Positions 39,136-46,848 of a stretch of 64,000 bases of DNA are shown here, piece by piece (the stretch's first letter is position 1; the number at the start of each line of letters is the position of its first letter). The position numbers and the translations under genes were made by a program. Source of the stretch: Bosea vestrisii (GTDB lineage Bacteria; Pseudomonadota; Alphaproteobacteria; Rhizobiales; Beijerinckiaceae); assembly GCF_030144325.1 (NCBI RefSeq), contig NZ_CP126307.1:868001-932000 (forward strand). The letters run 5' to 3'. Under the pieces are notes generated by a model. It was not told where the DNA came from. It ran no database searches and saw only the letters and a program-made list of their open reading frames with translations.

Positions 39136-40014
39136 ATGAGTTCCAGTGCGATGCAGGTCGATCTTCTGGCCGGAGCCGGCTATGCCGCCCCGATGCTGCC
39201 CTTGCGAATTCCGACCGTCCTCGTCTTCGATTCCGGCCTCGGCGGGTTGACCGTGCTGCGCGAGGTGATGCGCCAGCGCCCCGACGCAGACATCGTCTAC
39301 GCCGCCGACGATGCCGCCTTCCCCTATGGCCGCCTCGACGAGCCGGCGCTGGTCGTGCGCGTGCTGGAAGTGATGGAGCGCCTCGTCGACCGCTTCCATC
39401 CCGATCTCGTCGTCATCGCCTGCAACACCGCCTCGACCCTGGTCCTGCCGGCCCTGCGCGCCCGCTTCGCCATTCCCTTCGTCGGCACCGTCCCGGCAGT
39501 GAAAACGGCGGCCGAGCGCACCCGCAGCCACCTCATCTCCGTGCTGGCGACGCCCGGCACCGTCGCCCGCGACTACACCCGCGACCTGATCGAGCGCTAT
39601 GCCGCCGGTTGCGAGGTCATTCTCGTCGGGGCGCGCAACCTCGCCGGTCTGGCGGAAGCGGCATTGCAGGGCGAACCCGTCGCCGACGCCGAGATCGCCG
39701 CCGAGATCGCACCCTGCTTCGTCACCCGCGGCGGAAGGCGCACCGATGTGGTGACGCTCGCCTGCACGCATTATCCCCTGCTGCTGGCGCGCCTGCAGCG
39801 GCTCGCGCCCTGGCCGGTCGAGTGGATCGATCCCGCTCCGGCGATCGCGCGGCGCACGGCGCAACTGCTCGGCCCGGCGCAGATCCGCCCGGAGCCCGCC
39901 ATGACCGTCGCCGTTTTCACCGACGGCTCGCGTCTTTCAGGCCCGGCCCATATCGCGCTCGCCGGCTTCGGCCTGGCGCGGATCGAGACCGAGCCGCTGC
40001 CGCTCTCGATCTGA
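39136..40014 (+). CDS. murI: Glutamate racemase
   Basis: A 292-aa cofactor-independent racemase making D-glutamate for peptidoglycan. VFDSGLGGLTVLREV contains the conserved Asp-Ser; the two catalytic cysteines are in VIACNTAS and TLACTHYPLL. YAADDAAFPYG matches the usual DxxxFPYG segment. It has a roughly 28-residue N-terminal extension compared with short MurI; ATG 39193 (MLPLRIPTVLVFD) is an alternative start. It is followed by a small exported-protein gene and then rpsD. Confidence 0.93.
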   Translation: MSSSAMQVDLLAGAGYAAPMLPLRIPTVLVFDSGLGGLTVLREVMRQRPDADIVYAADDAAFPYGRLDEPALVVRVLEVMERLVDRFHPDLVVIACNTASTLVLPALRARFAIPFVGTVPAVKTAAERTRSHLISVLATPGTVARDYTRDLIERYAAGCEVILVGARNLAGLAEAALQGEPVADAEIAAEIAPCFVTRGGRRTDVVTLACTHYPLLLARLQRLAPWPVEWIDPAPAIARRTAQLLGPAQIRPEPAMTVAVFTDGSRLSGPAHIALAGFGLARIETEPLPLSI

Positions 40015-40082
40015 CCATATTTTGGAACAGTTCTGATCTGAAGGCGTTATCGCCACCACCACCCTTTACCGGGGAGAGAGCG

Positions 40083-40304
40083 ATGAAGAAGTTGATTCTG
40101 GCCGCTATCCTCGGGCTCGGCGCCATGCTGTTCGGGCTCGGCGGCATCGACTACGCGCAAGCCAAGCCGAAAGGCTGGCACGGGCACAAGGGCCATCATT
40201 ACGGCCACAGCTACGGCCCGCGCCGTCACCATGGCTGGAATCGTGGCCGCCATCTCGGCTGGTACAAACACCCGCATCATCGCCGCGCTTATTGGCGCTA
40301 TTGA
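40083..40304 (+). CDS. Small His/Gly/Tyr-rich exported protein
   Basis: A 73-aa protein. Residues 1-26 form a Sec signal (MKKLILAAILGLGAMLFGLG, cleavage near AQA). The mature part is rich in His, Arg, Gly, Trp and Tyr (GWHGHKGHHYGHSYGPRRHH) and ends HHRRAYWRY. A strong GGGGAGAG ribosome site precedes ATG 40083. Histidine clusters suggest metal binding in the periplasm, but no named family is claimed. A strong terminator follows. Confidence 0.7.
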   Translation: MKKLILAAILGLGAMLFGLGGIDYAQAKPKGWHGHKGHHYGHSYGPRRHHGWNRGRHLGWYKHPHHRRAYWRY

Positions 40305-40350
40305 CGCCGGCTCGTTGACTTCCAGCTCGACATCCCTCATAGGCACCGGC

Positions 40351-40385
40351 GTCGCGCGGCTCCTCACGGGGCCGCGTGGCTTTTT
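40351..40385 (+). terminator. Rho-independent terminator upstream of rpsD
   Basis: A 10-bp stem with two G-U pairs (GTCGCGCGGC/GCCGCGTGGC), a 10-nt loop, then TTTTT. It ends the preceding small-protein transcript. Confidence 0.85.
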
Positions 40386-40488
40386 CCGCACCCGTGATCC
40401 GCTTCTCTTCGGAGGCCGGATCTGTCACCCCGGAAACGGGGACAGGAGGGCGCGGTCCTCAACTCGCGAACCACAGAGGACACGCGAT

Positions 40489-41106
40489 ATGTCGAAGCGC
40501 CATGAGGCAAAGTACAAGATTGACCGCCGCCTCGGTCAGAACATCTGGGGCCGTCCGAAGTCCCCGGTCAACCGCCGCGAATACGGCCCCGGCCAGCACG
40601 GCCAGCGCCGCAAGGGCAAGCCGTCCGACTTCGGCACCCAGCTGCGCGCCAAGCAGAAGCTGAAGGGCTATTACGGCTCGATCTCCGAGAAGCAGTTCCG
40701 CCGTTATTACGCCGAGGCGATCCGCCTCAAGGGCGACTCGGGCGAGAACCTGGTCGGCCTGCTCGAGCGTCGTCTCGACGCGGTGATCTACCGCGCCAAG
40801 TTCGTCGCGACCGTCTTCGCCGCCCGCCAGTTCGTCAACCATGGCCATGTCACGGTCAATGGCAAGCGCGTCAACATCGCGTCCTACCAGGTCAAGCCGG
40901 GCGATGTGATCGCGGTCAAGGAGAGCTCGCGCCAGCTCGCCATAGTGATCGAGGCCGCTCAGCTCGCCGAGCGCGACGTGCCCGATTACATCGACGCCGA
41001 CCACAACAAGTCGACCGCCACCTTCACCCGCACGCCGACCCTGACGGACGTGCCCTATGCGGTGCAGATGGAGCCGAACCTGGTCATCGAGTTCTACTCT
41101 CGGTAA
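40489..41106 (+). CDS. rpsD: 30S ribosomal protein S4
   Basis: A 205-aa primary 16S-rRNA-binding protein. It begins MSKRHEAKYKIDRRLGQNIW, has the S4 RNA-binding domain (LERRLDAVIYRAKFV, FVNHGHVTVNGKRVNIASYQV) and ends VIEFYSR. The final codons are TCT CGG TAA, whereas beyond the right end of the integrated element the sequence ATCGAGTTCTACTCGCGCTGA would also encode IEFYSR and stop. The element therefore inserted in the last codons of rpsD and rebuilt an identical C-terminus. ATG 40489 gives the usual length. Confidence 0.97.
   Translation: MSKRHEAKYKIDRRLGQNIWGRPKSPVNRREYGPGQHGQRRKGKPSDFGTQLRAKQKLKGYYGSISEKQFRRYYAEAIRLKGDSGENLVGLLERRLDAVIYRAKFVATVFAARQFVNHGHVTVNGKRVNIASYQVKPGDVIAVKESSRQLAIVIEAAQLAERDVPDYIDADHNKSTATFTRTPTLTDVPYAVQMEPNLVIEFYSR
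41086..41099 (+). repeat. attL: 14-bp direct repeat within rpsD 3' end
   Basis: ATCGAGTTCTACTC encodes part of the S4 C-terminus. An identical copy is at 59128-59141; bases on both sides of the two copies differ. They bracket a phage-like element with an integrase adjacent to the right copy. Confidence 0.85.
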
Positions 41107-41115
41107 TACACTCGG

Positions 41116-41140
41116 AACGGGAACGAATACCCGTTTGTTT
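41116..41140 (+). terminator. Replacement rpsD terminator carried by the element
   Basis: Stem AACGGG/CCCGTT with loop AACGAATA, followed by TGTTT, begins 10 bp after the new rpsD stop. It lies inside the element, replacing the original terminator now at 59197. Confidence 0.7.
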
Positions 41141-41290
41141 TCAACAGCTTGGGGGACGGCGAGATTTCGCCTTCCCCCACACGCCACCCTACACGTTTTC
41201 CCCCTCACGCTTTCGAACAGCGGTTGACCCGAGCACTAAGTCCGCTCTCCGTTTGCCTTGGCCGCCCAATGCGCGGCACTCGCTCAGGAT

Positions 41291-42436
41291 TTAGCGGCGG
41301 CGTACATGAGCCCCCCGGACGGGTAACTCCCCTTCTGTCGAGTGGTCGCCACGGGCCATCAGCAACGCATCCTCCACATGCTTTTGCGGCGCGTGGAAGC
41401 TGATGTGCTCACAGAGGTGTGTGGAGAAGGCTTCTAGGTCATCGATGCTTGGATCGCACTCCCACGACAAACCTAGTGCGACCGTCAATGCTAGCCTGTA
41501 GAGCGGCGCTGCGAAGTTGAGAAGACTGCGTCCGCACCGTGAGAGCACAAGCGTGTCGGGAGTGACGGGATTGCCATGCAGAAACTGATTTCGAACGTGA
41601 TGCAGGCGCTCGTATAGCTCTCCAGCAAGGTTTGTCTCATAGACTCGTTTTTGTTTCCTGAAACCGCGATCAATCTCAAATCGCTCCTTTCTTTGCCATT
41701 TTACATCTGCAAACAGCCTCAGTACGTGACCAAGCCCTGAGCCTGCGTTGTGCGCAAGTATCTCGAACGCACTCACCCATAGGGCAACAGCCCGCCCAGC
41801 ATCCAGAAATGTCGCATCGGCTCTGCCCGGCATGCGCGATGCGTAGTTCGCCATATTCAAGGAACGAAAAAGAGCGACATCTTCGATGCTCCTAGACGTG
41901 CCCGCAAAAAGCGCATCCCATCTAGCCACCAAAGCCGAAAGCAGTACTTGATCGAAATCACTGTCACTTATTACTGATCGCGATAGACCAGCCGCTGATT
42001 GGCCTTTGAACTTCTTGAGGTCGTGAATAGCGAGCATGCTCGGCGTCGATGATATAAGATGCTCGTCGTACGTGTTGCTAAGCCCCCACGGGTGAATATC
42101 GAACGAGTCGGAGAAGTTGGCACCATACGATCTACCGTGAAGAAGGGCGTTTGCATGACTAACGGCGAGCACACTGATCGATACGGCATCGCGGAAGCCA
42201 GTTAAGGCACCTACCGTCAGAACCGAAGCTGGCGCGTCTTCTCGATGTAGCAGGACGCTTGGGCGAACCCGGTCTCCAAAGCCGTCAGTGAACTTCCGAA
42301 GGAACCTGCCGACATTCGGATGCCGCCTAACAAGGGCTCGTACTCGTACATCGTTGGTCGGGACGAGTGCAGCATATGAGCACTCTAAGGGGATACGCAG
42401 TTCGACATTCGGTAGAACCCAAGAAGCCTCCCACAC
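41291..42436 (-). CDS. HEPN-domain protein (ApeA-like), partner of Ntn hydrolase
   Basis: A 381-aa protein starting at GTG 42436, 15 bp after the Ntn hydrolase stop, so the two are very probably one operon. The C-terminal half is helical; AVALWVSAFEILAH (about residues 216-229) followed by LHHVRNQFLHGNPV gives the HEPN active-site pattern Rx4-6H as R282-N-Q-F-L-H287. The arrangement resembles Apea-like HEPN proteins found in anti-phage loci. HEPN proteins with this motif are commonly metal-independent RNases. The N-terminal 200 residues match nothing I can name and may sense the trigger. Defence function is inference. Confidence 0.7.
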   Translation of the reverse strand: MWEASWVLPNVELRIPLECSYAALVPTNDVRVRALVRRHPNVGRFLRKFTDGFGDRVRPSVLLHREDAPASVLTVGALTGFRDAVSISVLAVSHANALLHGRSYGANFSDSFDIHPWGLSNTYDEHLISSTPSMLAIHDLKKFKGQSAAGLSRSVISDSDFDQVLLSALVARWDALFAGTSRSIEDVALFRSLNMANYASRMPGRADATFLDAGRAVALWVSAFEILAHNAGSGLGHVLRLFADVKWQRKERFEIDRGFRKQKRVYETNLAGELYERLHHVRNQFLHGNPVTPDTLVLSRCGRSLLNFAAPLYRLALTVALGLSWECDPSIDDLEAFSTHLCEHISFHAPQKHVEDALLMARGDHSTEGELPVRGAHVRRR

Positions 42437-42451
42437 CGTAGCCCCTCCGCT

Positions 42452-43279
42452 TCAGTCGCCCAGGCGCGATCGATCAGGCGCAGGCACTTTGACCAGTCCA
42501 ACAGGTCGCGTGCCTAGTGGTAAGAGATCGCCGACCGCACCCAAGCGATCTTGGTCGATGCCCATGTATCCGCCCTTGGCCAGACCGCCGTTATCGATCC
42601 GCAACACCGGCTTCAGTTCAACGCCCCGAACGCTCACAGTCGCGGCTTGGATGCTGCCTCCAACACCCGGAACGCGCTCGTCTTCAATGATCGCCTGAAG
42701 AGCCTCATACGGGCTTGCTTTGCGGCCAGCGGCCCAACTCCGGTCAATGAAATCCTGCACTTCGGCGACACCTTGACCAAGGCCGTACAGTCCAAAGCGC
42801 TTGAAATCCATCGGCTCAGATTTGCTGGTCGCTCCGCCTTCCGCATCCACTCCGATCTCAAAGCTGTGGGCCACCGCTCCCTCGTTCTCCCAGCCGAAGA
42901 CCACTCCCTCGAAAAGGCACTTATCGGACGGATAATACTTGCGTATTTCACCTACGACCTGAACGGCGCAACGCGCGTAGTAGTCTGAAACGGCAGCGAC
43001 CGAAGGCGCAGAACTCCCCAAAGGCCCCGTTAAGTTCCGCAGGCCGGCGCTCGCTATCGCATGCGTCACTTGTCCAGCCGCAGTATGGCCAGCGAACGCG
43101 AAACCCATGTCCAGGCAATGGCGTGCCGGCTCTTCATGTTCGCCGTAGGCTTCGATCCGGACAGGAATAGAGAAAATCTTCGGCCCCACCTCTAGAGCAT
43201 TGCGCTCGCCCGACCGGAACAAGGTGTCGGCAATGACTACGGCGTCCGAACCATTCTTCCACAGCAGAACTAACGTCAT
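42452..43279 (-). CDS. Proteasome-beta/HslV-like Ntn hydrolase
   Basis: A 275-aa protein whose second codon is Thr. If Met1 is removed, Thr1, Asp17 and Lys33 fall exactly at proteasome/HslV catalytic positions (MTLVLLWKNG, VIADT, GPKIFSIP). Further fold landmarks are DMGFAFAG (about residues 57-63, after a short insertion), LYGLGQG at 164-170 in place of the GSGG loop, and EDERVPGVGGSI at 199-210 resembling the RDxxSGG segment with Asp166. Such enzymes are N-terminal-threonine peptidases or amidohydrolases. It is not the housekeeping HslV: no hslU is adjacent and it is longer. It is first in a two-gene operon with a HEPN protein in an integrated element. Confidence 0.75.
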   Translation of the reverse strand: MTLVLLWKNGSDAVVIADTLFRSGERNALEVGPKIFSIPVRIEAYGEHEEPARHCLDMGFAFAGHTAAGQVTHAIASAGLRNLTGPLGSSAPSVAAVSDYYARCAVQVVGEIRKYYPSDKCLFEGVVFGWENEGAVAHSFEIGVDAEGGATSKSEPMDFKRFGLYGLGQGVAEVQDFIDRSWAAGRKASPYEALQAIIEDERVPGVGGSIQAATVSVRGVELKPVLRIDNGGLAKGGYMGIDQDRLGAVGDLLPLGTRPVGLVKVPAPDRSRLGD

Positions 43280-43611
43280 CCCTACGATCCCGTTTTGAGT
43301 CGTGCGTTATCTCTGAGGATTGTTGCTGCGACCGCAAGCGTGAGGAGGCGGAAGAAGCGCGGTGCAGCTAGACCACCGAGATGTTTTTCTCAGGAAAATC
43401 TGAGAGCCCTCTCCTCTGCGGCCGCCTCCCCATTCCCCCCGTAGCCCCCTCGCGTTTCCTGTAGGCCACCATCACGTGACCTGCTCAGCGGGCATTTCGG
43501 TTTGTGGTGCATTGACTTCACCGGACGCGGAACGAAGCCTGCAACGCATTCGCTCAAATAATGCGGTCCGCCGTAAGGGCACCATAACGCCTGCTGCCGC
43601 ACCTTGCCGGA
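43280..43611. other. Intergenic region, Ntn operon / sunset-domain gene
   Basis: No gene is supported here. It must contain the promoter of the minus-strand Ntn-HEPN operon; no clear -35/-10 pair or operator was recognised. Short ORFs in it are low-quality overlaps. Confidence 0.5.
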
Positions 43612-43929
43612 ATGCATCGCGGTCATTTCAGACCAAGGCGGAGAGCGCCCGCATGGCGGAGGTGGATTGCCCGCCCGCGCAATGCTGTCTTTCTGCTCGG
43701 GCTCGCGTTGGCAGGCGGAATGATGCTGTATCGGACGCCGCTGCAATCCGCTCTTTCGCCTAGTTGCACCGTCCGGGGCAACATCAGGCCAACCAGCGGT
43801 GAGCGCATCTATCACCTGCCAGGACAGAGCTTTTACGCCGAGACCACGATTAAGCCGTGGCGAGGGGAGCGGTGGTTCTGCTCGGAGGCTGAAGCGCAGG
43901 CGGCGGGCTGGCGGCGCTCTCGGGTTTAG
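43612..43929 (+). CDS. Sunset-domain membrane protein
   Basis: A 105-aa protein. A basic N-terminus is followed by one TM helix (AVFLLGLALAGGMMLY, about residues 25-40), then a compact sunset domain: SCTVRGNIRPTSGERIYHLPG, then a Tyr-Thr region and GERWFCSEAEAQAAGWR. The two cysteines and GERxYHxPG pattern define this domain, which also occurs next to nucleases. The domain's function is unclear. Start chosen at ATG 43612; a later start would trim only the basic leader. Confidence 0.75.
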   Translation: MHRGHFRPRRRAPAWRRWIARPRNAVFLLGLALAGGMMLYRTPLQSALSPSCTVRGNIRPTSGERIYHLPGQSFYAETTIKPWRGERWFCSEAEAQAAGWRRSRV

Positions 43930-44144
43930 AGGCGCTTCCGGATAATCTGCGGCGAAAATGTGAAAGCCCACATAAGATCAGCCGCGCTCTCCAATCCCCC
44001 GGGGCCCCTCGCGTTTCCTATAGGTGACATCGCGGTAGACTGCCGGGGTCCTGAAGGGCCTCTTGCCGCTACAGGCCGGGAGCTTACAGGGCGTTTCGGA
44101 GGAGGTCCGCTCCGTTAAAGGCTGTCGCCATCTAGCCTCTAGTG

Positions 44145-44504
44145 TCAGCCGCCGTTAGCCTGTTTCACAACGTCATCCAGTATCACTCGGCCCTCTAGGC
44201 ATTCCTTTTCCTTGGGGCCGCCTTTGGCATCTCGCATTTCCCCGGACACCCTAACCGAGTGCAAAAGGAGGAGGCGCTCATGCGTTTCGTCGCCTTCCAC
44301 ATAGCCCATTTTCTTGGCGATCGAAACAATCTCTGATCTGGTTCGATCCGGGGTCGCGCCAAACGCTTTCGTACAAGCGTGCTCGCGGCCGACTAGGAAG
44401 CCAATCAACTCGATCCCTGCTTGAATGGTTGCCCTTGGCTTAGGCTGAGCTTGCGCAGCGCCTGTGAACAGCACACCCAAAGCAACAATCACCTTTGTGC
44501 GCAT
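44145..44504 (-). CDS. Small exported protein, unknown
   Basis: A 119-aa protein with a Sec signal (MRTKVIVALGVLFTGAAQAQ) and a short soluble mature domain with one or two cysteines (REHACTKAF, KECLEGRVIL). It has a HACTKAFGATPDRTR stretch but no family I recognise. It lies alone, divergent from the resolvase gene, inside the integrated element. Confidence 0.55.
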   Translation of the reverse strand: MRTKVIVALGVLFTGAAQAQPKPRATIQAGIELIGFLVGREHACTKAFGATPDRTRSEIVSIAKKMGYVEGDETHERLLLLHSVRVSGEMRDAKGGPKEKECLEGRVILDDVVKQANGG

Positions 44505-44682
44505 CCGTTGGCCCTTCCTGTCGAAGTTGTTGGCGTTGCCAGATGGCGGCCATGCCGTCCAGAGCCTGATCTGCGAAAAGTCGCATTGCCTAACAGGTCA
44601 TTCTCAACGGCGCGGGCGTGGCGTTGCTGGTCGCTTGGGTATGCCCGTGGAAGACCGGCAGGAGACGGCTCGAAACGACATA

Positions 44683-44722
44683 TTGACCTATCCTTAGAAT
44701 ACCTCTAGATAGTGACCTATCC
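44683..44722 (+). promoter_or_regulatory. Promoter of the serine recombinase with direct repeats
   Basis: TTGACC (44683-44688), 17 bp, TAGATA (44706-44711) forms a good sigma70-type promoter. TGACCTATCC occurs twice (44684-44693 and 44713-44722), 29 bp apart, overlapping the -35 and lying just past the -10. The repeats could be binding sites for the recombinase itself or a repressor. Confidence 0.65.
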
Positions 44723-44744
44723 AAAGAGGACTAGGGAGATGCAT

Positions 44745-45368
44745 ATGTTCGTCCGGGCCTATCTCAGAGCTTCCACAACAGAGCAGGACGCCACGCGAGC
44801 CCGCGAGCAGGTTGAAGCCTTCGCCAGCGAGCGCGGGCTTGTCATCGCCGCTACCTACATCGAGAACGAGAGCGGCGCTTCGCTCAAGCGTCCCGAGCTA
44901 TTCCGGCTACTGGCCGACAGCCGGCCGGGCGATGTCCTCCTCATCGAACAGGTAGACCGCCTGTCTCGCCTGAATGCAGAGGATTGGTCCAAGCTCAAGG
45001 CCGAGTTGGCTTCCCGCCACGTCCGCGTCGTCGCGCTGGACCTGCCGACGAGCTGGGCCATGGCAGACCCCAAGGCCGACGAGTTCACGGTGCGGATGTT
45101 TGACGCCATCAACGCGATGATGCTCGACATGCTCGCCGCCATCGCCCGCAAGGACTATGAGGACCGCCGCCGCCGACAGGCGCAAGGGCAAGCCCAGGCG
45201 AAGGCCGAGGGGCGCTACAAGGGCCGCCCGGTGAACACGGAGCGCAACGACAACATCGCCTCTCTGCTCAAGGCAGGCATGTCATGGGCGAAGGTGCAGG
45301 CCATCACCGGATGCAGCCGGGGGCAGGTAGCGAAGATCGCGAAAGAGACGGCGCAGATATCGGCCTAG
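44745..45368 (+). CDS. Serine recombinase (resolvase/invertase family)
   Basis: A 207-aa small serine recombinase. The nucleophile region is VRAYLRASTTEQD (Ser in RAST), followed by VEAFASERG, the LLIEQVDRLSRL active-site arginine segment and an alpha-E-like helix (AINAMMLDMLAAIARKDYEDRRRRQ). The C-terminal HTH spans about 175-205 (LKAGMSWAKVQAITGCSRGQV). ATG 44745 has AGGGAG six bases upstream, making it better than 44739. It could resolve or invert DNA in the element; no crossover site pair was identified. Confidence 0.9.
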   Translation: MFVRAYLRASTTEQDATRAREQVEAFASERGLVIAATYIENESGASLKRPELFRLLADSRPGDVLLIEQVDRLSRLNAEDWSKLKAELASRHVRVVALDLPTSWAMADPKADEFTVRMFDAINAMMLDMLAAIARKDYEDRRRRQAQGQAQAKAEGRYKGRPVNTERNDNIASLLKAGMSWAKVQAITGCSRGQVAKIAKETAQISA

Positions 45369-45488
45369 GGCTTCGGTAAGGCGAGCGGCTATCGCATCCT
45401 GAAGGCCCGAACAACGGACTGGTTGGGGCTGTTGACTTGCGACAACGTCCGCGCATTATTTTCACGGTCTCCATCCTTCGAGCGGCAC

Positions 45489-45857
45489 ATGAAACCGACC
45501 GTCGAAGCCTACACCGTGGCGCTGCCGTGGTATGAGCGTGAGGACTTTTCCCGGCTACTGGAGCTAGCGGAGGATCGCGGCGAGTTTTCGCCTAGCTATG
45601 ACGACTGGCACCGCAGCGCCGTCGCGGTGATGAACGCATGGCTGGCACGAGGCAAGGCGCTTCAGATCGTGACGGTGCGTCCAGAGCCGTTCGTTAGATG
45701 GCTCGCAGATCGAGACCTGCCAAATACAGCGCCAAACCGGCTTCGCTTTGTTGAAGAACTGGCCTTGGGGAAGCACGAGTCACCCGCCTACGCAGCTCTC
45801 AAGACATCTGCTGATACCCGTGAGATCGGCCGGGCTGCTCAGGAACGGGGGTCGTAA
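45489..45857 (+). CDS. Hypothetical protein next to resolvase
   Basis: A 122-aa soluble protein from ATG 45489 (MKPTVEAYTVALPWYEREDF). It contains FSPSYDDWHRSAVAVMNAWLARG and VTVRPEPFVRWLADRDLPN. No family is recognised with certainty; similar small proteins accompany resolvases in Rhizobiales elements, as I recall. It starts 120 bp after the recombinase stop and is probably co-expressed. A start at 45423 would add 22 residues. Confidence 0.6.
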   Translation: MKPTVEAYTVALPWYEREDFSRLLELAEDRGEFSPSYDDWHRSAVAVMNAWLARGKALQIVTVRPEPFVRWLADRDLPNTAPNRLRFVEELALGKHESPAYAALKTSADTREIGRAAQERGS

Positions 45858-46189
45858 GCCTCTGCGGGCCGCGGCATCGCATCGGCAGCAACCTATCGGT
45901 TGACCCGCTCTTGCGCTGCGGTACGTAGTTGCCCGCCAACTTCGCAGCCGTCGCCGCGTAGGGGTGGTTCCTGATACAGGTCGCCCGTCTACAGGCGCCT
46001 CGCCGCACTGGCCGCTACCTCACAAGCCTGACGCCCTCCCCGGCCGTCCTTGCGGTCCACCTACCCGTTACCGGACACATCACAGAATGGAATCCGTCTG
46101 ACCTGATCGAGTCAAAAAACTGATTAGACCGGAAGCGGATAGAGACTCAATAAAGAGTAGCCATAAGGCTGCCTTTCCGGGGACTGACC
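45858..46189. other. Intergenic region within the element
   Basis: About 330 bp with no supported gene. It ends in an AT-richer stretch (46,110-46,160: CAAAAAACTGATTAG and CAATAAAGAGTAG) that probably holds the promoter for the small-gene cluster starting at 46190. Confidence 0.45.
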
Positions 46190-46606
46190 GTGACGACCTC
46201 CAGCAACAGCATCGACTTCGCTCAGTACATCGCCATCCCTCTCGTGGGCGCATCGTTCGTTCATAGGGAAGAGAAGCGGCGTGCGTGGCTCCCCTTCTTC
46301 CATATCGACACGCACCACGAAGACGATACCTGCGGGGATGACGGTATTGAGATCAAAGGGTACGGGGCTATCCGGGGCTATAGCCTTCACGTCGGACGCT
46401 GGCTCATCGCTGTGGATCGCCCGACCGAGGACGGACTGGAAACCCGGAACGCCCCGCTGACTTGGAACCAGAACGCTTGGCTCGTCCTCGCAGCTCCTGC
46501 CGTAACCCTTGCAGGTTTCTCCGCGTGCCTTCTCGGGGGCCTCTTCACCCACTTCTTCGGCAAGCTCTCAGGACCTAGCCGCCCGGACCTCCTCCCCGAA
46601 CTCTGA
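46190..46606 (+). CDS. Small membrane protein, element core cluster
   Basis: A 138-aa protein starting at GTG 46190. The N-terminal 95 residues look soluble (acidic/His-rich FHIDTHHEDDTCGDDG). One hydrophobic segment, AWLVLAAPAVTLAGFSACLLGG, lies at about 97-118. No family recognised. The stop codon TGA is also the first three bases of a TGATGTCACTTCA palindrome. It is followed by two further short overlapping genes. Confidence 0.5.
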   Translation: MTTSSNSIDFAQYIAIPLVGASFVHREEKRRAWLPFFHIDTHHEDDTCGDDGIEIKGYGAIRGYSLHVGRWLIAVDRPTEDGLETRNAPLTWNQNAWLVLAAPAVTLAGFSACLLGGLFTHFFGKLSGPSRPDLLPEL

Positions 46607-46616
46607 TGTCACTTCA
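46604..46616. promoter_or_regulatory. Dispersed palindrome, copy 1
   Basis: TGATGTCACTTCA. Its TGA is the stop codon of the preceding ORF. It is followed by a T-rich tail, as in other copies. Confidence 0.6.
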
Positions 46617-46698
46617 TTTTTCCGACGCCTACCCGGCCGGGGCGGAGCAATCCACTCCGGCCTTCCTGTCTCTGTTCCCACCGCAGGGAGCCACTCAA

Positions 46699-46848
46699 AT
46701 GCCCGCCATCACCTTCGTCCTCGGGGTCCTCGTCGTGCTGATCTACTCGCCCAGCCAAAAGGACACGCTCCGGCACGCCATGAGCCTTTGCGGCCCTGAC
46801 CAACTGGAAGGGAGCCGGCCGAGCTACTGCCCGAAGAGCTGCCCATGA
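46699..46848 (+). CDS. Very small membrane protein (49 aa)
   Basis: MPAITFVLGVLVVLIYSPSQ opens a 49-aa protein with one TM helix and a cysteine-containing tail (SLCGPDQ, YCPKSCP). AGGGAG lies about ten bases upstream. Its TGA overlaps the next ATG (ATGA at 46845). A longer version starting at 46606 is possible. Small size keeps confidence low. Confidence 0.45.
   Translation: MPAITFVLGVLVVLIYSPSQKDTLRHAMSLCGPDQLEGSRPSYCPKSCP

Noticed and set aside
41086..41140. A tRNA gene as the integration target
   Set aside because: No tRNA-like cloverleaf is present; the repeat lies in the rpsD coding end instead.
42452..43279. Housekeeping hslV
   Set aside because: No hslU is adjacent, the protein is about 100 residues longer than HslV, and it lies in a mobile element.
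43390..43971. 193-codon minus-strand frame
   Set aside because: It overlaps the sunset-domain gene, whose motif is clear, and has no domain signature itself.
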